Part shown: piece after piece, positions 25,073 to 33,898 of the stretch
How the letters are laid out: each line of letters opens with the position of its first letter
Numbering within the stretch: the stretch's first letter is position 1
Assembly: GCA_028716365.1 (NCBI GenBank)
Contig: JAQUPZ010000006.1
Coordinates: 248,001-312,000, forward strand
Length of the DNA: 64,000 bases
Reading direction: 5' to 3'
From: Kiritimatiellia bacterium
GTDB taxonomy: Bacteria > Verrucomicrobiota > Kiritimatiellia > UBA8416 > YA12-FULL-48-11
Translations under genes and position numbers: made by a program
The notes under the pieces: model-generated
Databases searched by the model: none
The model's input: the letters and a program-made list of their open reading frames with translations, nothing else
Told to the model about the DNA's origin: nothing

Positions 25073-28017
25073 ATTGTACCTTGTTGCCGTTGTTTTGCTT
25101 TCTGTGGCTGGCACCACAGTGATTCCCAGTATTTTTTCTCAACCTTATAAACGTTTATCATGTCGTTACTGCCAGTGGTCTTTGACAGGATCCCGTAACG
25201 TTTCATTTCTCTTATCCATTCCGGCCTGGGTTTGAAGTCCGGCATATCAAAACGTTTGATTTGTTCCAAATGTTCCTTACCGGCCACGCACATTGCAAGA
25301 AGTTTCTGATAATCGGGATCATTTTTATCTGCGAAAATTTCCCGGTATTCATTTGTATTTGAAGTATGGCAGAGACCCCAGCCGCCAGCTTTTCTGGAAA
25401 GTGGTGCCAGCAAAAGAATCGATTTGTCGGGTCGTGACAGATTGAAAACTATATGACGACTGGTGTTCAATCTTGGATCACCGATATTGGGCTGCCAGAA
25501 TGATATGCCGCGTTCGTCAGAGATACTTTTCGGCAACAACCGTCCGGGTTCGTTATGACAGGAAACACAGCGCTTATCAATTACCTGTGCTCCATCCCTG
25601 GTGGTTGGCCATTCTAGGTCGGTATTAACCTGCCTGTTTTGAGAATATCCGCCTATCATACCACTACCCAGTGCTGCGTAGGTACCTGGATAGGCCGCGC
25701 CTGACTCGATCCACAACCGGAGAATTTTTTTCTGTACAGGAGAGGCCTTTACATCGTGATGTGAACCGTCAAGCCGGGTAAGTATCTTGCTGGCAGACGA
25801 ACCCAGTGTGCGCGGTTCATAGTTACTCCTGGCCTGGTTACGGCCGTCAGAGAAGAGGCGGGCAATGGTCATCATGTAATAGCTGTGACTGAACATAGGG
25901 CCACGGTCTCCGCTGAGAATGAGCTTTCCTGAACGGGGACCACCTTTATCGGTCTTTTCGTAATCGTGGCATTTCACGCAAAGGTCATTGAGAATCGGTT
26001 GGATATCACGGGGGAAATCTATTATGTCCGGTACGTCTTTTATTGGTTCAATGTGGCTGGGTTGACGGGTCATGGCCATTTTCCGGTTTGTACCGGCCGC
26101 CAGAGGCGTCTTCACACGTTGTTCGTGACAGCCGACACAACCGGTGGTTTCACCCTGCATCACTGTTGTAAAACTCTGCATACGTTTGACGGCGAGATCG
26201 TTTTCGTCAAGCGCCACAAAAAAAATACTGCGAAGAGCAGGTGCTTCAAAGTATGCAGACCCGTCTTCCTCGACCGGCACTGTACCGAGAATACGCTCTA
26301 GCGTGAAAGTACCGCCATAACTGAGAGGGTCCATGCCGCCGGTGTAGTTGATGGGTTTGGGCAGGGTTTCAAGGATCAATATTTTTTTTATTTCGCCGCG
26401 TTTCACGCCGGTCATGTTACGGCCTTCATAAATATCGCTGAGAAAAAGCTGGCCTGTTTCTTTTGTAAGATTGACCCGTGATGGCATTATTGTTTCCCTG
26501 TTACGTGTCATCAGGGGTCTTGGTTCGTGCAGCCAGAAGCCGGCTTTTACATCTTCTTCCGGAAGCTTGACGATTTCAACGAATTCGCCTTTTCCGTCAA
26601 CGAGCATCAATGAAGCATTTCGTGCGGCGATTATGCAGTCTTCCGAGAATGCCCAGGGATCTCGAAAATCTTTTTCTTTGGTCAACTCCCTGGCGAAGGA
26701 CATATTGTCCGGCCCGGCCTTTGGATCAATAATTGTAACTGAACCCATGTGTTCCGTCTGACCATGACCCGGTGAAAAAGAGGCAATTACTTTGTCACTA
26801 CCGGCAATGGGCTTGGCATCCAGCATTGCAATACCAGGATGCAGATTGCCGAAAAAAGTCATGTGACCTGTTCCGTCAGGGTTGACAACCCATAGATGAT
26901 GATAATGAACCTGGCTGCGATCAACATATTCCCAGCGAGTATAGATGATACGGCCGTCAGCCAGGGGCCACGGCGTGTTGTCATGTTCATTGTTGCTGGA
27001 AATTGGACGTATGTTTTTTCCATCTGCGTCACAGCGATAAAGAATGGCCACAGGGGTGAGCCAGCAGTTTACCCAGCGTTTACCCCTGCTGGAAACGAAG
27101 ACTATATTGCCGTCGGGAAGATAGCTCGGTTCGATATCATCCCATGGGCCAGTTGTAAGTTCTCTCAATTCACTGAGAGATGGCGGAGCATCAGATTTCC
27201 TGTTTAGGGTTGCTTCGTAAAGATGATAATATTCGCTTCCATCTTTTCGATACGAGAACAGGATTTTTGTTCCATCATAGCTGAGTTGGGGATCCCGGAT
27301 TCCACCTTTCGAATCTTCCAGTAGGACTGAGAATTTCTTGCCCGGAATATCGAGGTGATAAAGTTTGGTTCCATCCCGGTATAATTTATCGGGCCTTTCT
27401 GCATAATAGCCGAAATTTGCATACCAGTGTTCGCCGACGATGGGCCGTGCGGCGAGAATGATTTCTTTTGCGCCATATTTTACGAGCCTGTTGGCTGCAT
27501 CGTTTTGCATTTCACGGCGCTCTGTATTCCGCTTCTCGATAGCTTCTTTTATTATTCCAGCGAGATTGCTTTCTGGAAACTCAATTTCCCATATTGAGAA
27601 CAAGGAGTGGGGGCCCGGTTTAAGGCAGGAGATGCGGAGATAACGACCTTTCGCAGAAAGTTTTTCAATTATTTCGCGACCGCCTTTTCCGCCTTTTATG
27701 TGCCGGACAGTTTTCCACTTTTCGCGATCATCCGATACCTGGATATTATAATCCAATGCAAAGGCGTTTTCCCAGTTGATGGCGAGTTTGTCGATGGATA
27801 CGTTTTTCTTGAAGTCGACCTGTAGCCATTCCGGATGTTGTTTAAATGCGCCGCTCGCCCAGCGCGTTTTTGGGTTACCGTCTAAGACGTTTTCCGGTTG
27901 ATATTGGTTTGGGAGGGAAGAAGAAGCAGTAACGGGATTATCGAATGCGATACAGGGAATTAATGTAAGTGACCATAAACAGATAAAATAAAACAAATTT
28001 GTTCTATTAAACACCAT
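25069..28017 (-). CDS. HzsA-related triheme protein with F5/8C-type domain
   Basis: 982 residues with a signal peptide ending near IPCIAF. An F5/8C discoidin-like domain comes first (about 25-150: NVLDGNPKTRWASGAF, LQVDFKKNVSIDKLAINWE), then a propeller (KILFSYRKDGSEYYHLYE, LPDGNIVFVSSRGKRW), and three heme motifs instead of two: CVGCH (about 626), CVKCH (about 679) and CVSCH (about 815). The third motif lies in an extra C-terminal domain. It is the first gene of the minus-strand block, and its end overlaps the next gene. The sugar-binding domain and triheme content suggest an electron-transfer protein attached to polysaccharide or the cell surface; this is inference. Confidence 0.82.
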   Translation of the reverse strand: MVFNRTNLFYFICLWSLTLIPCIAFDNPVTASSSLPNQYQPENVLDGNPKTRWASGAFKQHPEWLQVDFKKNVSIDKLAINWENAFALDYNIQVSDDREKWKTVRHIKGGKGGREIIEKLSAKGRYLRISCLKPGPHSLFSIWEIEFPESNLAGIIKEAIEKRNTERREMQNDAANRLVKYGAKEIILAARPIVGEHWYANFGYYAERPDKLYRDGTKLYHLDIPGKKFSVLLEDSKGGIRDPQLSYDGTKILFSYRKDGSEYYHLYEATLNRKSDAPPSLSELRELTTGPWDDIEPSYLPDGNIVFVSSRGKRWVNCWLTPVAILYRCDADGKNIRPISSNNEHDNTPWPLADGRIIYTRWEYVDRSQVHYHHLWVVNPDGTGHMTFFGNLHPGIAMLDAKPIAGSDKVIASFSPGHGQTEHMGSVTIIDPKAGPDNMSFARELTKEKDFRDPWAFSEDCIIAARNASLMLVDGKGEFVEIVKLPEEDVKAGFWLHEPRPLMTRNRETIMPSRVNLTKETGQLFLSDIYEGRNMTGVKRGEIKKILILETLPKPINYTGGMDPLSYGGTFTLERILGTVPVEEDGSAYFEAPALRSIFFVALDENDLAVKRMQSFTTVMQGETTGCVGCHEQRVKTPLAAGTNRKMAMTRQPSHIEPIKDVPDIIDFPRDIQPILNDLCVKCHDYEKTDKGGPRSGKLILSGDRGPMFSHSYYMMTIARLFSDGRNQARSNYEPRTLGSSASKILTRLDGSHHDVKASPVQKKILRLWIESGAAYPGTYAALGSGMIGGYSQNRQVNTDLEWPTTRDGAQVIDKRCVSCHNEPGRLLPKSISDERGISFWQPNIGDPRLNTSRHIVFNLSRPDKSILLLAPLSRKAGGWGLCHTSNTNEYREIFADKNDPDYQKLLAMCVAGKEHLEQIKRFDMPDFKPRPEWIREMKRYGILSKTTGSNDMINVYKVEKKYWESLWCQPQKAKQRQQGTM

Positions 28018-28474
28018 GCGTTCAATTATTTCCCTGCGAATTGATTTAATAGTGATGTAATTCTTGTCATACCAGTCTAATTGTCCATCAAAAAAAGCGG
28101 CGACAGGGACGCGCAGAGCAAACGTCGCGCTGAGGCGGGGTGATGGTCACTGTTGTTGCGACCCGAGAGGACCCCAGGTTCAAACAGAAGTTGGAACCCG
28201 CCTCTTTTCCTAGCGCGGTTCGCCCTTGCTATGCCTTGAATCGGCCAGCAGACGCGACCCTGTCGCCACCCCCTATAGATCATGAAACGTGCCAAACTGC
28301 CATACTGGATAAAATTAGATGAATTGGCCTGCATTCTTGATAATTTCAAAAATCGCTGGCTTGTCAGGTCTGCAGAAAAAAGCGGCAAAATTGAGTACAA
28401 GAGTACACATTTTTTTTATCTCTGTGCCCAAATGTATTCACTTAGCTGTCTCAATTTGATATCTTTTTGAAGAT
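28018..28474. other. 457-bp divergent intergenic region
   Basis: It separates the minus-strand cytochrome block from the plus-strand glycan genes, so promoters for both are expected here, though no clear -35/-10 pair stands out. It holds a GC-rich island (28099-28267) in otherwise AT-rich DNA. Short frames at 28077-28400 (minus) and 28282-28470 (plus) lack ribosome sites and recognisable motifs. Confidence 0.6.
28099..28267. repeat. 169-bp GC-rich island closed by 15-nt inverted repeats (MITE or structured RNA)
   Basis: The ends ggcgacagggacgcg (28099-28113) and cgcgaccctgtcgcc (28253-28267) are complementary over 14 of 15 positions. The interior also has local stems, such as ggttc/gaacc arms on the minus strand around 28178-28200. 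The composition differs sharply from the flanking AT-rich DNA. It may be a miniature inverted-repeat element or a structured RNA; I recognise neither a known RNA family nor a coding frame. Confidence 0.55.
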
Positions 28475-29575
28475 ATGAAAAAATATTCGATGCATCCTGT
28501 CCTCTTCATGTTCTTTATTTTTTTTACAGTACAGTTTTCACTTCGCGCCGCTGAAACTGCGGATATCCATCCAGCGCGGGGTGATACCTCATGGTTCCGC
28601 AATGCTAAATGGGGTATTTTCTTTCATTATCTTGCCTCACCTGCATCGAGCACGGAAAAAATAGCGATGACCATTGATGAATGGAACCGCCGGATAAATG
28701 CCTTTGATGTTGAGGGACTGGCAAAACAACTGGAAGAGGTAAAGGCCGGATATTTCTTTATCACTCTCGGCCAGAACAGCGGTTTTTATCTTTCGCCCAA
28801 TGCCACTTATGACCGACTCGTGGGTTATGAAATCAGTCACTGTTCGCATCGTGACCTTGTGGCGGATCTTGCAGCGGCCCTCAAGCCGCGTGGTATCCGG
28901 ATGATGGTATATTTCACTGCCAGTGCACCGTGTCAGGACCGGCAGGCCATAGAGAAACTGCGCTGTACACCGCCGTGGGACGCCAAACGTCTGGGGTTCA
29001 ATCCGGATATCTACACCGTACAACCAGGTGTTGATGCACGCATGACCGATTTCCAGCGGAACTGGGAATCCATTATCAACGAGTGGTCACTGCGATGGGG
29101 GAAGAATGTGCATGGCTGGTGGATCGACGGAGCCTACCAGGCAGACATTATGTACCGTAACCCAAATCCACCCAATTTTGAAAGTTTTGCCGCCGCAATG
29201 AAGGCTGGAAATCCGGATTCGATGGTATGCTTCAATCCGGGTGTCAAAGTACCGGTGATCAAACATGCCGAATGCGAAGATTATACTGCGGGTGAAATCG
29301 CGGATGCATTCCCGATGGGCTACGATGCGGGTAAGTGGTCGAGGACAGTAGGAGGCAGGGTGAACGGCGCCCAGTATCACGTCCTTACATTTCTTGGTGA
29401 TTTCTGGGGTCGGGGGAAACCGCGCATGAGCGAGGAGATGTTCACTGCGTACACGAAATACATCAACGACCGTGGCGGTGTCATCACCTGGGACATACCG
29501 CCGATGGAGAATGGCCATATTCCCGAAGAATTTCTTGCAATGCTACGCGCCTTGAAAAAGGTGACACGTCAATAA
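28475..29575 (+). CDS. Secreted GH29-like (alpha-L-fucosidase-like) protein
   Basis: 366 residues with a signal peptide (VLFMFFIFFTVQFSLRAAE). WFRNAKWGIFFHYLASP is the N-terminal barrel motif of GH29 fucosidases, and HGWWIDGAYQ resembles the strand carrying their nucleophilic Asp. The general acid/base cannot be placed with confidence, and the protein is shorter than most fucosidases, lacking the C-terminal beta-sandwich. It is therefore probably a divergent GH29-like hydrolase acting on deoxy sugars in the periplasm or outside. It is followed convergently by the AraC regulator. The ribosome site is weak (GAAG). Confidence 0.7.
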   Translation: MKKYSMHPVLFMFFIFFTVQFSLRAAETADIHPARGDTSWFRNAKWGIFFHYLASPASSTEKIAMTIDEWNRRINAFDVEGLAKQLEEVKAGYFFITLGQNSGFYLSPNATYDRLVGYEISHCSHRDLVADLAAALKPRGIRMMVYFTASAPCQDRQAIEKLRCTPPWDAKRLGFNPDIYTVQPGVDARMTDFQRNWESIINEWSLRWGKNVHGWWIDGAYQADIMYRNPNPPNFESFAAAMKAGNPDSMVCFNPGVKVPVIKHAECEDYTAGEIADAFPMGYDAGKWSRTVGGRVNGAQYHVLTFLGDFWGRGKPRMSEEMFTAYTKYINDRGGVITWDIPPMENGHIPEEFLAMLRALKKVTRQ

Positions 29576-29591
29576 AAAGGCTGAAAGCGAA

Positions 29592-30332
29592 TTAAAGATA
29601 TTTGTTTCTGTATGTTGTCGGGGAAACTCCCATGACTTTGCAGAATGTCTTTACCATGTGGCTTTGGTCGTAGAAGCCAATATCCTGGGCAATTGCTGCA
29701 ATTTTATCGCTGGAATTTCGTAGACGTTCACATACTGCCTCGACGCGGACTTTTGCAATATATGCGGCCGGCGATGTTTTGAAAGCCAGATGGAATCTTC
29801 TTTCAAATTGCCTGACTGAGAGATTCACAAGTGAAGCGAGGTGTTTAACATTCAATGGTTTTTCAAAGTTTTCCCGGATATATTGCACAGCCTTGGTTAT
29901 TTCGAAGTATGGCAGAAAAACAGCCTTGGTCTTCTGGCCATCTCTTGCAATAGCGGCAAGCCCCACTATCTTTCCCTTCGCCGAATAGAGGGGGATTTTA
30001 GTCGTAATGAACCAGTTAAGCGACCCGTCGCGGTCGGGTGCCAGTTCAACGCGGTTTACCACCTCGTTGCCCGTTTCCATTACATACCGGTCGTCCTTGA
30101 GATAATTCTCGACCCGGTCTTCCGGAAAAAGTTCGTAATCCGTTTTTCCGACAAGTTCCATCTCGTTCTTGAGCCCACATCGCATCACGAAGAGTCTGTT
30201 TCCCATCATTAGCTGGCTCTTCCTGTTTTTCACAAAGAAGTAAACATCCGGAAGGTACTCCATCAGGCATCTAAACCTGTCAAAATTGCTGATTTGTCGG
30301 ATAAACTTTCGCTGTATCTCTCTTGCTTTCAT
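29592..30332 (-). CDS. AraC-family regulator with N-terminal PAS domain
   Basis: 246 residues. The N-terminal half is PAS-like (YLPDVYFFVKNRKSQLMMGN, ELVGKTDYELFPED, TTKIPLYSAKGKIVGLAAIA), and the C-terminal ~100 residues form a double AraC helix-turn-helix (NVKHLASLVNLSVRQFERRF, KIAAIAQDIGFYDQSHMVK, FCKVMGVSPTTYRNKYL). PAS-AraC proteins are common beside polysaccharide-degradation genes in PVC genomes. It ends 16 bp from the convergent GH29-like gene and is divergent from the Gfo/Idh/MocA gene, so the 131-bp gap to 30464 probably contains its operator. Confidence 0.9.
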   Translation of the reverse strand: MKAREIQRKFIRQISNFDRFRCLMEYLPDVYFFVKNRKSQLMMGNRLFVMRCGLKNEMELVGKTDYELFPEDRVENYLKDDRYVMETGNEVVNRVELAPDRDGSLNWFITTKIPLYSAKGKIVGLAAIARDGQKTKAVFLPYFEITKAVQYIRENFEKPLNVKHLASLVNLSVRQFERRFHLAFKTSPAAYIAKVRVEAVCERLRNSSDKIAAIAQDIGFYDQSHMVKTFCKVMGVSPTTYRNKYL

Positions 30333-30463
30333 TTGAGTTCCGGGCTACAGAAACAACAATGTCGTTTTTTTACAATAGATGTCTGCCAATTACAAGACCA
30401 GGTTTGTCGTAAGTAATATTATCAGGAAAATAGTCTTAATCGGATCCGTCAAAGGAGGGACTG

Positions 30464-31783
30464 ATGCATAAAAAGAATTCAATCACGAGAAGAGGATTTC
30501 TTGCGAAAGTAACTTCTGGAATTACTGCGGCAGTGGTCCTGCCGAATATAATCACATCCCCGGCATTGGGGAATAAAGGCAGTTTGCCGACAAACGACCG
30601 CATTACGATGGGATTCATCGGTCTTGGCGGTCAGGGGTCGGGACACCTGCTTGGTGGCGCGTGGACATATGTGCCAGGTGGTTACATCGCACGCGAAGAT
30701 GTTCAAGTACTGGCTGTCTGTGATGTGCGCAAGGAAAGACGTGATCGCGCTCATCAACGGTGTAACCAGATTTATGCCGAAAAATCCGGACAAACTGCTT
30801 ATAACGGAGTTCGGGCATACAACGACTTTCGTGAGGTCCTGGCCCGGCCTGATATCGACGCCGTCCTGTTGGCCCTTCCTTATCACTGGGCTGCTCCAAT
30901 GGCCACAATGGCTGTACGTTCAGGCAAAGATGTTTATTGTGAAAAACCAATTGCCATTACAGTACACGAGGCGCGTAACCTCGTAGAAGTCTGTAAGCGT
31001 TATGGCCGGATTTACCAGGCAGGCACCCAACAACGTTCTGAATATGGCGGTAAGTTTCGCCTGGCTTGTGAACTGGTACGAAATGAACGTATCGGCAAGC
31101 TTAAGGAGGTTTATGCGTATCGCCAGCCCGGTGCGTTTTTCCCTCCCGCTTGGACTTCGGACCAATCCCAGCCTTTGCCTGATGGATTTGACTGGGACCT
31201 TTGGCTGGGTCCATTGCCTTGGCGGCCTTATAGCGGTTCGGCTGGTCATGCCCTCCCGGGTTTCTTTGTAGGCGATGTCAATTGGAGTCCCCATCATTAC
31301 GATATTATTATGTGGACCATAAATCCTGATCCCTGCGCGCCTGTGGAAATACAGTATGATGGCGAGGTTCATTATCATTTTTCGAACGGGGTTGTTCTCC
31401 ATTCTACCGCCTATCCTGGCGAACGGGTTGGTGGTGAAGGTGGTGCCTGCTTTGTCGGTACAGAAGGCCGAATCGCAGTAGATCGCAGTAATATCGTTTC
31501 CTGTCCAGCGGGCATTCTCAACGAACCTGTACGCCACGACGATACACGTGTTTACTATACAAACAGCCATTCGGGCAATTTTCTCGACTGCATTCGTACG
31601 CGGCAGCCGACGATCTGTGAACCTGGAACTGCTTTGCGTACCATAAACACCATTCTTACAGGTGGCATTGCCATAGCGTTGAAGCGGACACTCAAATGGG
31701 ATCCACTGAAGATGGAATTTCCAGGAGAGCAGGAGGCAAATCGTCTTCTTTCTTACACACCACGTCCCCAGTGGCGTTTTTGA
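30464..31783 (+). CDS. Gfo/Idh/MocA oxidoreductase, twin-arginine exported
   Basis: 439 residues. The N-terminus SITRRGFLAKVTSGITAAVV is a Tat signal, so the folded, NAD(P)-loaded protein is exported. The Rossmann motif is MGFIGLGGQGSGHL (about residues 46-59), and the catalytic Lys lies in VYCEKPIAITVHEARN. The C-terminal half matches PVC-type secreted members (GFDWDLWLGPLPWRPY, HHYDIIMWTIN). Exported members of this family act on sugars or their derivatives, possibly by hydride shuffling with bound cofactor. The start has a strong AAAGGAGG. The HEAT-repeat gene begins 26 bp later and is probably in the same operon. Confidence 0.9.
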   Translation: MHKKNSITRRGFLAKVTSGITAAVVLPNIITSPALGNKGSLPTNDRITMGFIGLGGQGSGHLLGGAWTYVPGGYIAREDVQVLAVCDVRKERRDRAHQRCNQIYAEKSGQTAYNGVRAYNDFREVLARPDIDAVLLALPYHWAAPMATMAVRSGKDVYCEKPIAITVHEARNLVEVCKRYGRIYQAGTQQRSEYGGKFRLACELVRNERIGKLKEVYAYRQPGAFFPPAWTSDQSQPLPDGFDWDLWLGPLPWRPYSGSAGHALPGFFVGDVNWSPHHYDIIMWTINPDPCAPVEIQYDGEVHYHFSNGVVLHSTAYPGERVGGEGGACFVGTEGRIAVDRSNIVSCPAGILNEPVRHDDTRVYYTNSHSGNFLDCIRTRQPTICEPGTALRTINTILTGGIAIALKRTLKWDPLKMEFPGEQEANRLLSYTPRPQWRF

Positions 31784-31809
31784 TGAAGTGAATGACAGAA
31801 AGGAACCAA

Positions 31810-33714
31810 ATGAAAATACAAGGTTTAAACCGATTATTAATTCTACTCTTTACTACATTTGTAATTTCCTGTGTTTGTGCAGATGAAGAACAAGATCTAA
31901 TCACAGTTATACAATCGTCGACCGGAATAGTTCAAAAGTGTAATGCATGTCAACGATTGGGAATTGTTGGAACCGTCAGGTCAGCACCTGCGCTTGCAGC
32001 TCTTCTAGCAGGCGAAGAGAGGACATCTCATGCTGCCCGTTATGCTCTGGAATCCATGCCTTGTCCGGAAGCCGATACTGTCTTGATCGAGGCACTCGCA
32101 AAGACCTCTGGACTGGTCAAAGCCGGCATTATCAACTCACTTGGAACACGTCGTGATCGTACTGCCGTACCAACGTTGATAAAACTTCTGTCTGATCCTG
32201 ATATACAGGTGGTGGCGTCTGCTATTACCGCGCTGGGCAGGATAGCCGGACCGGAAGTACTTGCTGTATTGAATATGGTAAAAATCGATTCTTCTCTGGT
32301 TCTGCAGACACCATTAAACGAAGCCTTTCTGATGTGTGCCGAAGCGCTGGTATCGTCCGGTGATAAAAAGACTGCATATGAAATATACGAAAAAATATAT
32401 GAATCGAAAGCGCCGCAGTATTTCCGGGTTGCTGCTTATCGCGGATTGATACTGACGTCAGACGAGAAAAAGGCATTAAAGCTAGTCGAAAAAGGCTTAA
32501 AGGGTAAAGAGCGATCCAGTCTCACCGCAAGTTTGCAGATGGCAGGTGAACTTAAGGGCGAAAATGCGACAAAAGCGCTTTCAAAGCTGCTACCAAAGCT
32601 TTCACCTGAGATTCAATGCAGATTTATTGATGCACTGGTACAGCATGATGGGTCCTCTGTTCTCGAGGCTTTACTTTCTATTGCCGATAGTCGGAATCCT
32701 GATGTGCGAATAGCCGTGTTGAAGGCAATGAGCAGGGTAGGTAATGATTCGGCAGTTCCTTTACTTTTGAAGTCACTTGCCAGTTCGAAGAATGTCGAAC
32801 AGGAATCAGCCAGGGAGGCTCTGATTCGGCTTCAGGATAAAAACTCTACTAAACTTATTGCTGAAAACCTGTCGAAAATAGAAGGACTGACGAAACTTGA
32901 AGTTATACGCATATTGGGTCTGAGGCGTGATGTTTCTGCCATTCCGATTCTTTTGAAATTGGCGGAAGATACTGACGAGTCTATCAGAATTACCTCAATA
33001 CAATCATTGGCAATGTTGGCGAATGAGGCATCATCAGGAGATCTGGTAACACTCTTACTCCGGGCCAAAACTGAAAGTCAACGTTCAGAAATAGAGAAAG
33101 CATTGGCTTTGGCGGGTACGCGTAGTACGAACAAGGATCAGTGTGCTGCGCCGGTTGTTGCCGCATTGGCGGGAACAGATGTTACCGGTAAATGTGCCTT
33201 GTTGCGGGTTTGTGGAAACCTGACAGGTTCAACAGCCTTAAATGCTCTACGGGAAGGAATAAAAAACAATGACGCAGAAGTACAGGGTACGGCAATTAGA
33301 AGCTTGGCATCTTCTCATAATCCGGAAGCAATACCAGACCAGCTGGCTTATGCAAAGAACACCGCAAATCAGACTTACCGGGTTCTGTTGCTTCGTGGCT
33401 GTATGAAGATGATTGATGAGGATGTAAACATACCAGCCGGCAGAAAAATCGAAATATGTAAGGATGTGATGAGTGTATCTGACCGTTTTGAAGAGAAAAT
33501 GCTTGTGGTATCGTGTTTGTCGAAATTGAATACGATTGAATCATTGAAAGTACTGGAAACATTCCTGTCCGATAATTCTTTGAAAAAAGACGCGGCAACC
33601 GCGATCCTCAAGATCGGAAAATCTTTCGACGCTTCTCAAACGGATGCGGTCAAATCTGTCCTGCAGAAAGCGAATGAAGTAATGAATGCGTCCCGGAATA
33701 AAACGGGGAATTGA
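31810..33714 (+). CDS. Secreted HEAT-repeat protein
   Basis: 634 residues from the ATG at 31810, chosen because AAAGGAACC lies just upstream and the signal peptide (LLILLFTTFVISCVCA) then sits at the N-terminus; the frame is open to 31792. The rest is a long run of HEAT/PBS-lyase-like helical repeats, for example RTAVPTLIKLLSDPDIQVVA, SAITALGRIAGPEVLAVL and DSAVPLLLKSLASS. Such solenoids form protein-binding scaffolds; no catalytic motif is seen. A possible lipobox (ISC) could anchor it. Its position behind the exported oxidoreductase suggests a shared envelope complex, which is inferred from proximity only. Confidence 0.85.
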   Translation: MKIQGLNRLLILLFTTFVISCVCADEEQDLITVIQSSTGIVQKCNACQRLGIVGTVRSAPALAALLAGEERTSHAARYALESMPCPEADTVLIEALAKTSGLVKAGIINSLGTRRDRTAVPTLIKLLSDPDIQVVASAITALGRIAGPEVLAVLNMVKIDSSLVLQTPLNEAFLMCAEALVSSGDKKTAYEIYEKIYESKAPQYFRVAAYRGLILTSDEKKALKLVEKGLKGKERSSLTASLQMAGELKGENATKALSKLLPKLSPEIQCRFIDALVQHDGSSVLEALLSIADSRNPDVRIAVLKAMSRVGNDSAVPLLLKSLASSKNVEQESAREALIRLQDKNSTKLIAENLSKIEGLTKLEVIRILGLRRDVSAIPILLKLAEDTDESIRITSIQSLAMLANEASSGDLVTLLLRAKTESQRSEIEKALALAGTRSTNKDQCAAPVVAALAGTDVTGKCALLRVCGNLTGSTALNALREGIKNNDAEVQGTAIRSLASSHNPEAIPDQLAYAKNTANQTYRVLLLRGCMKMIDEDVNIPAGRKIEICKDVMSVSDRFEEKMLVVSCLSKLNTIESLKVLETFLSDNSLKKDAATAILKIGKSFDASQTDAVKSVLQKANEVMNASRNKTGN

Positions 33715-33769
33715 ATAGTAAGTGTGAACAACAAATCAAAGTAAGGGAATTTGTTGCTTAAATCAAAGA

Positions 33770-33867
33770 GAGATTCTTCTCCGTCAGCTGACGGATCAGA
33801 ATGACACTATTTCCGTTGTATTATTAAACGCAATATAACTGTCATGCTGAGTTTTTCGAAGCATCTC
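33770..33867. repeat. Imperfect inverted-repeat element (REP/MITE-like)
   Basis: The left arm (33770-33806) runs gagattcttc...tcagaatgaca and the right arm (33840-33867) is its imperfect complement (tgtcatgctgag...gaagcatctc). A 14-bp perfect palindrome, ccgtcagctgacgg (33781-33794), sits inside the left arm. The gagat-cttc/atgaca pattern resembles dispersed intergenic repeats seen in many bacteria. It lies between two operons. Confidence 0.6.
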
Positions 33868-33898
33868 GGTTTGGGCAACACACCCAAGGAGGATCAGT

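Noticed and set aside
11027..28017. An anammox hydrazine synthase locus
   Set aside because: Only HzsA-like cores are present, without HzsB/HzsC-like genes, and the Tyr near the first heme motif is missing.
28077..28470. Two short frames (28077-28400 minus, 28282-28470 plus) in the divergent gap
   Set aside because: No ribosome sites or recognisable domains, and both cut through or abut the GC-rich inverted-repeat island.
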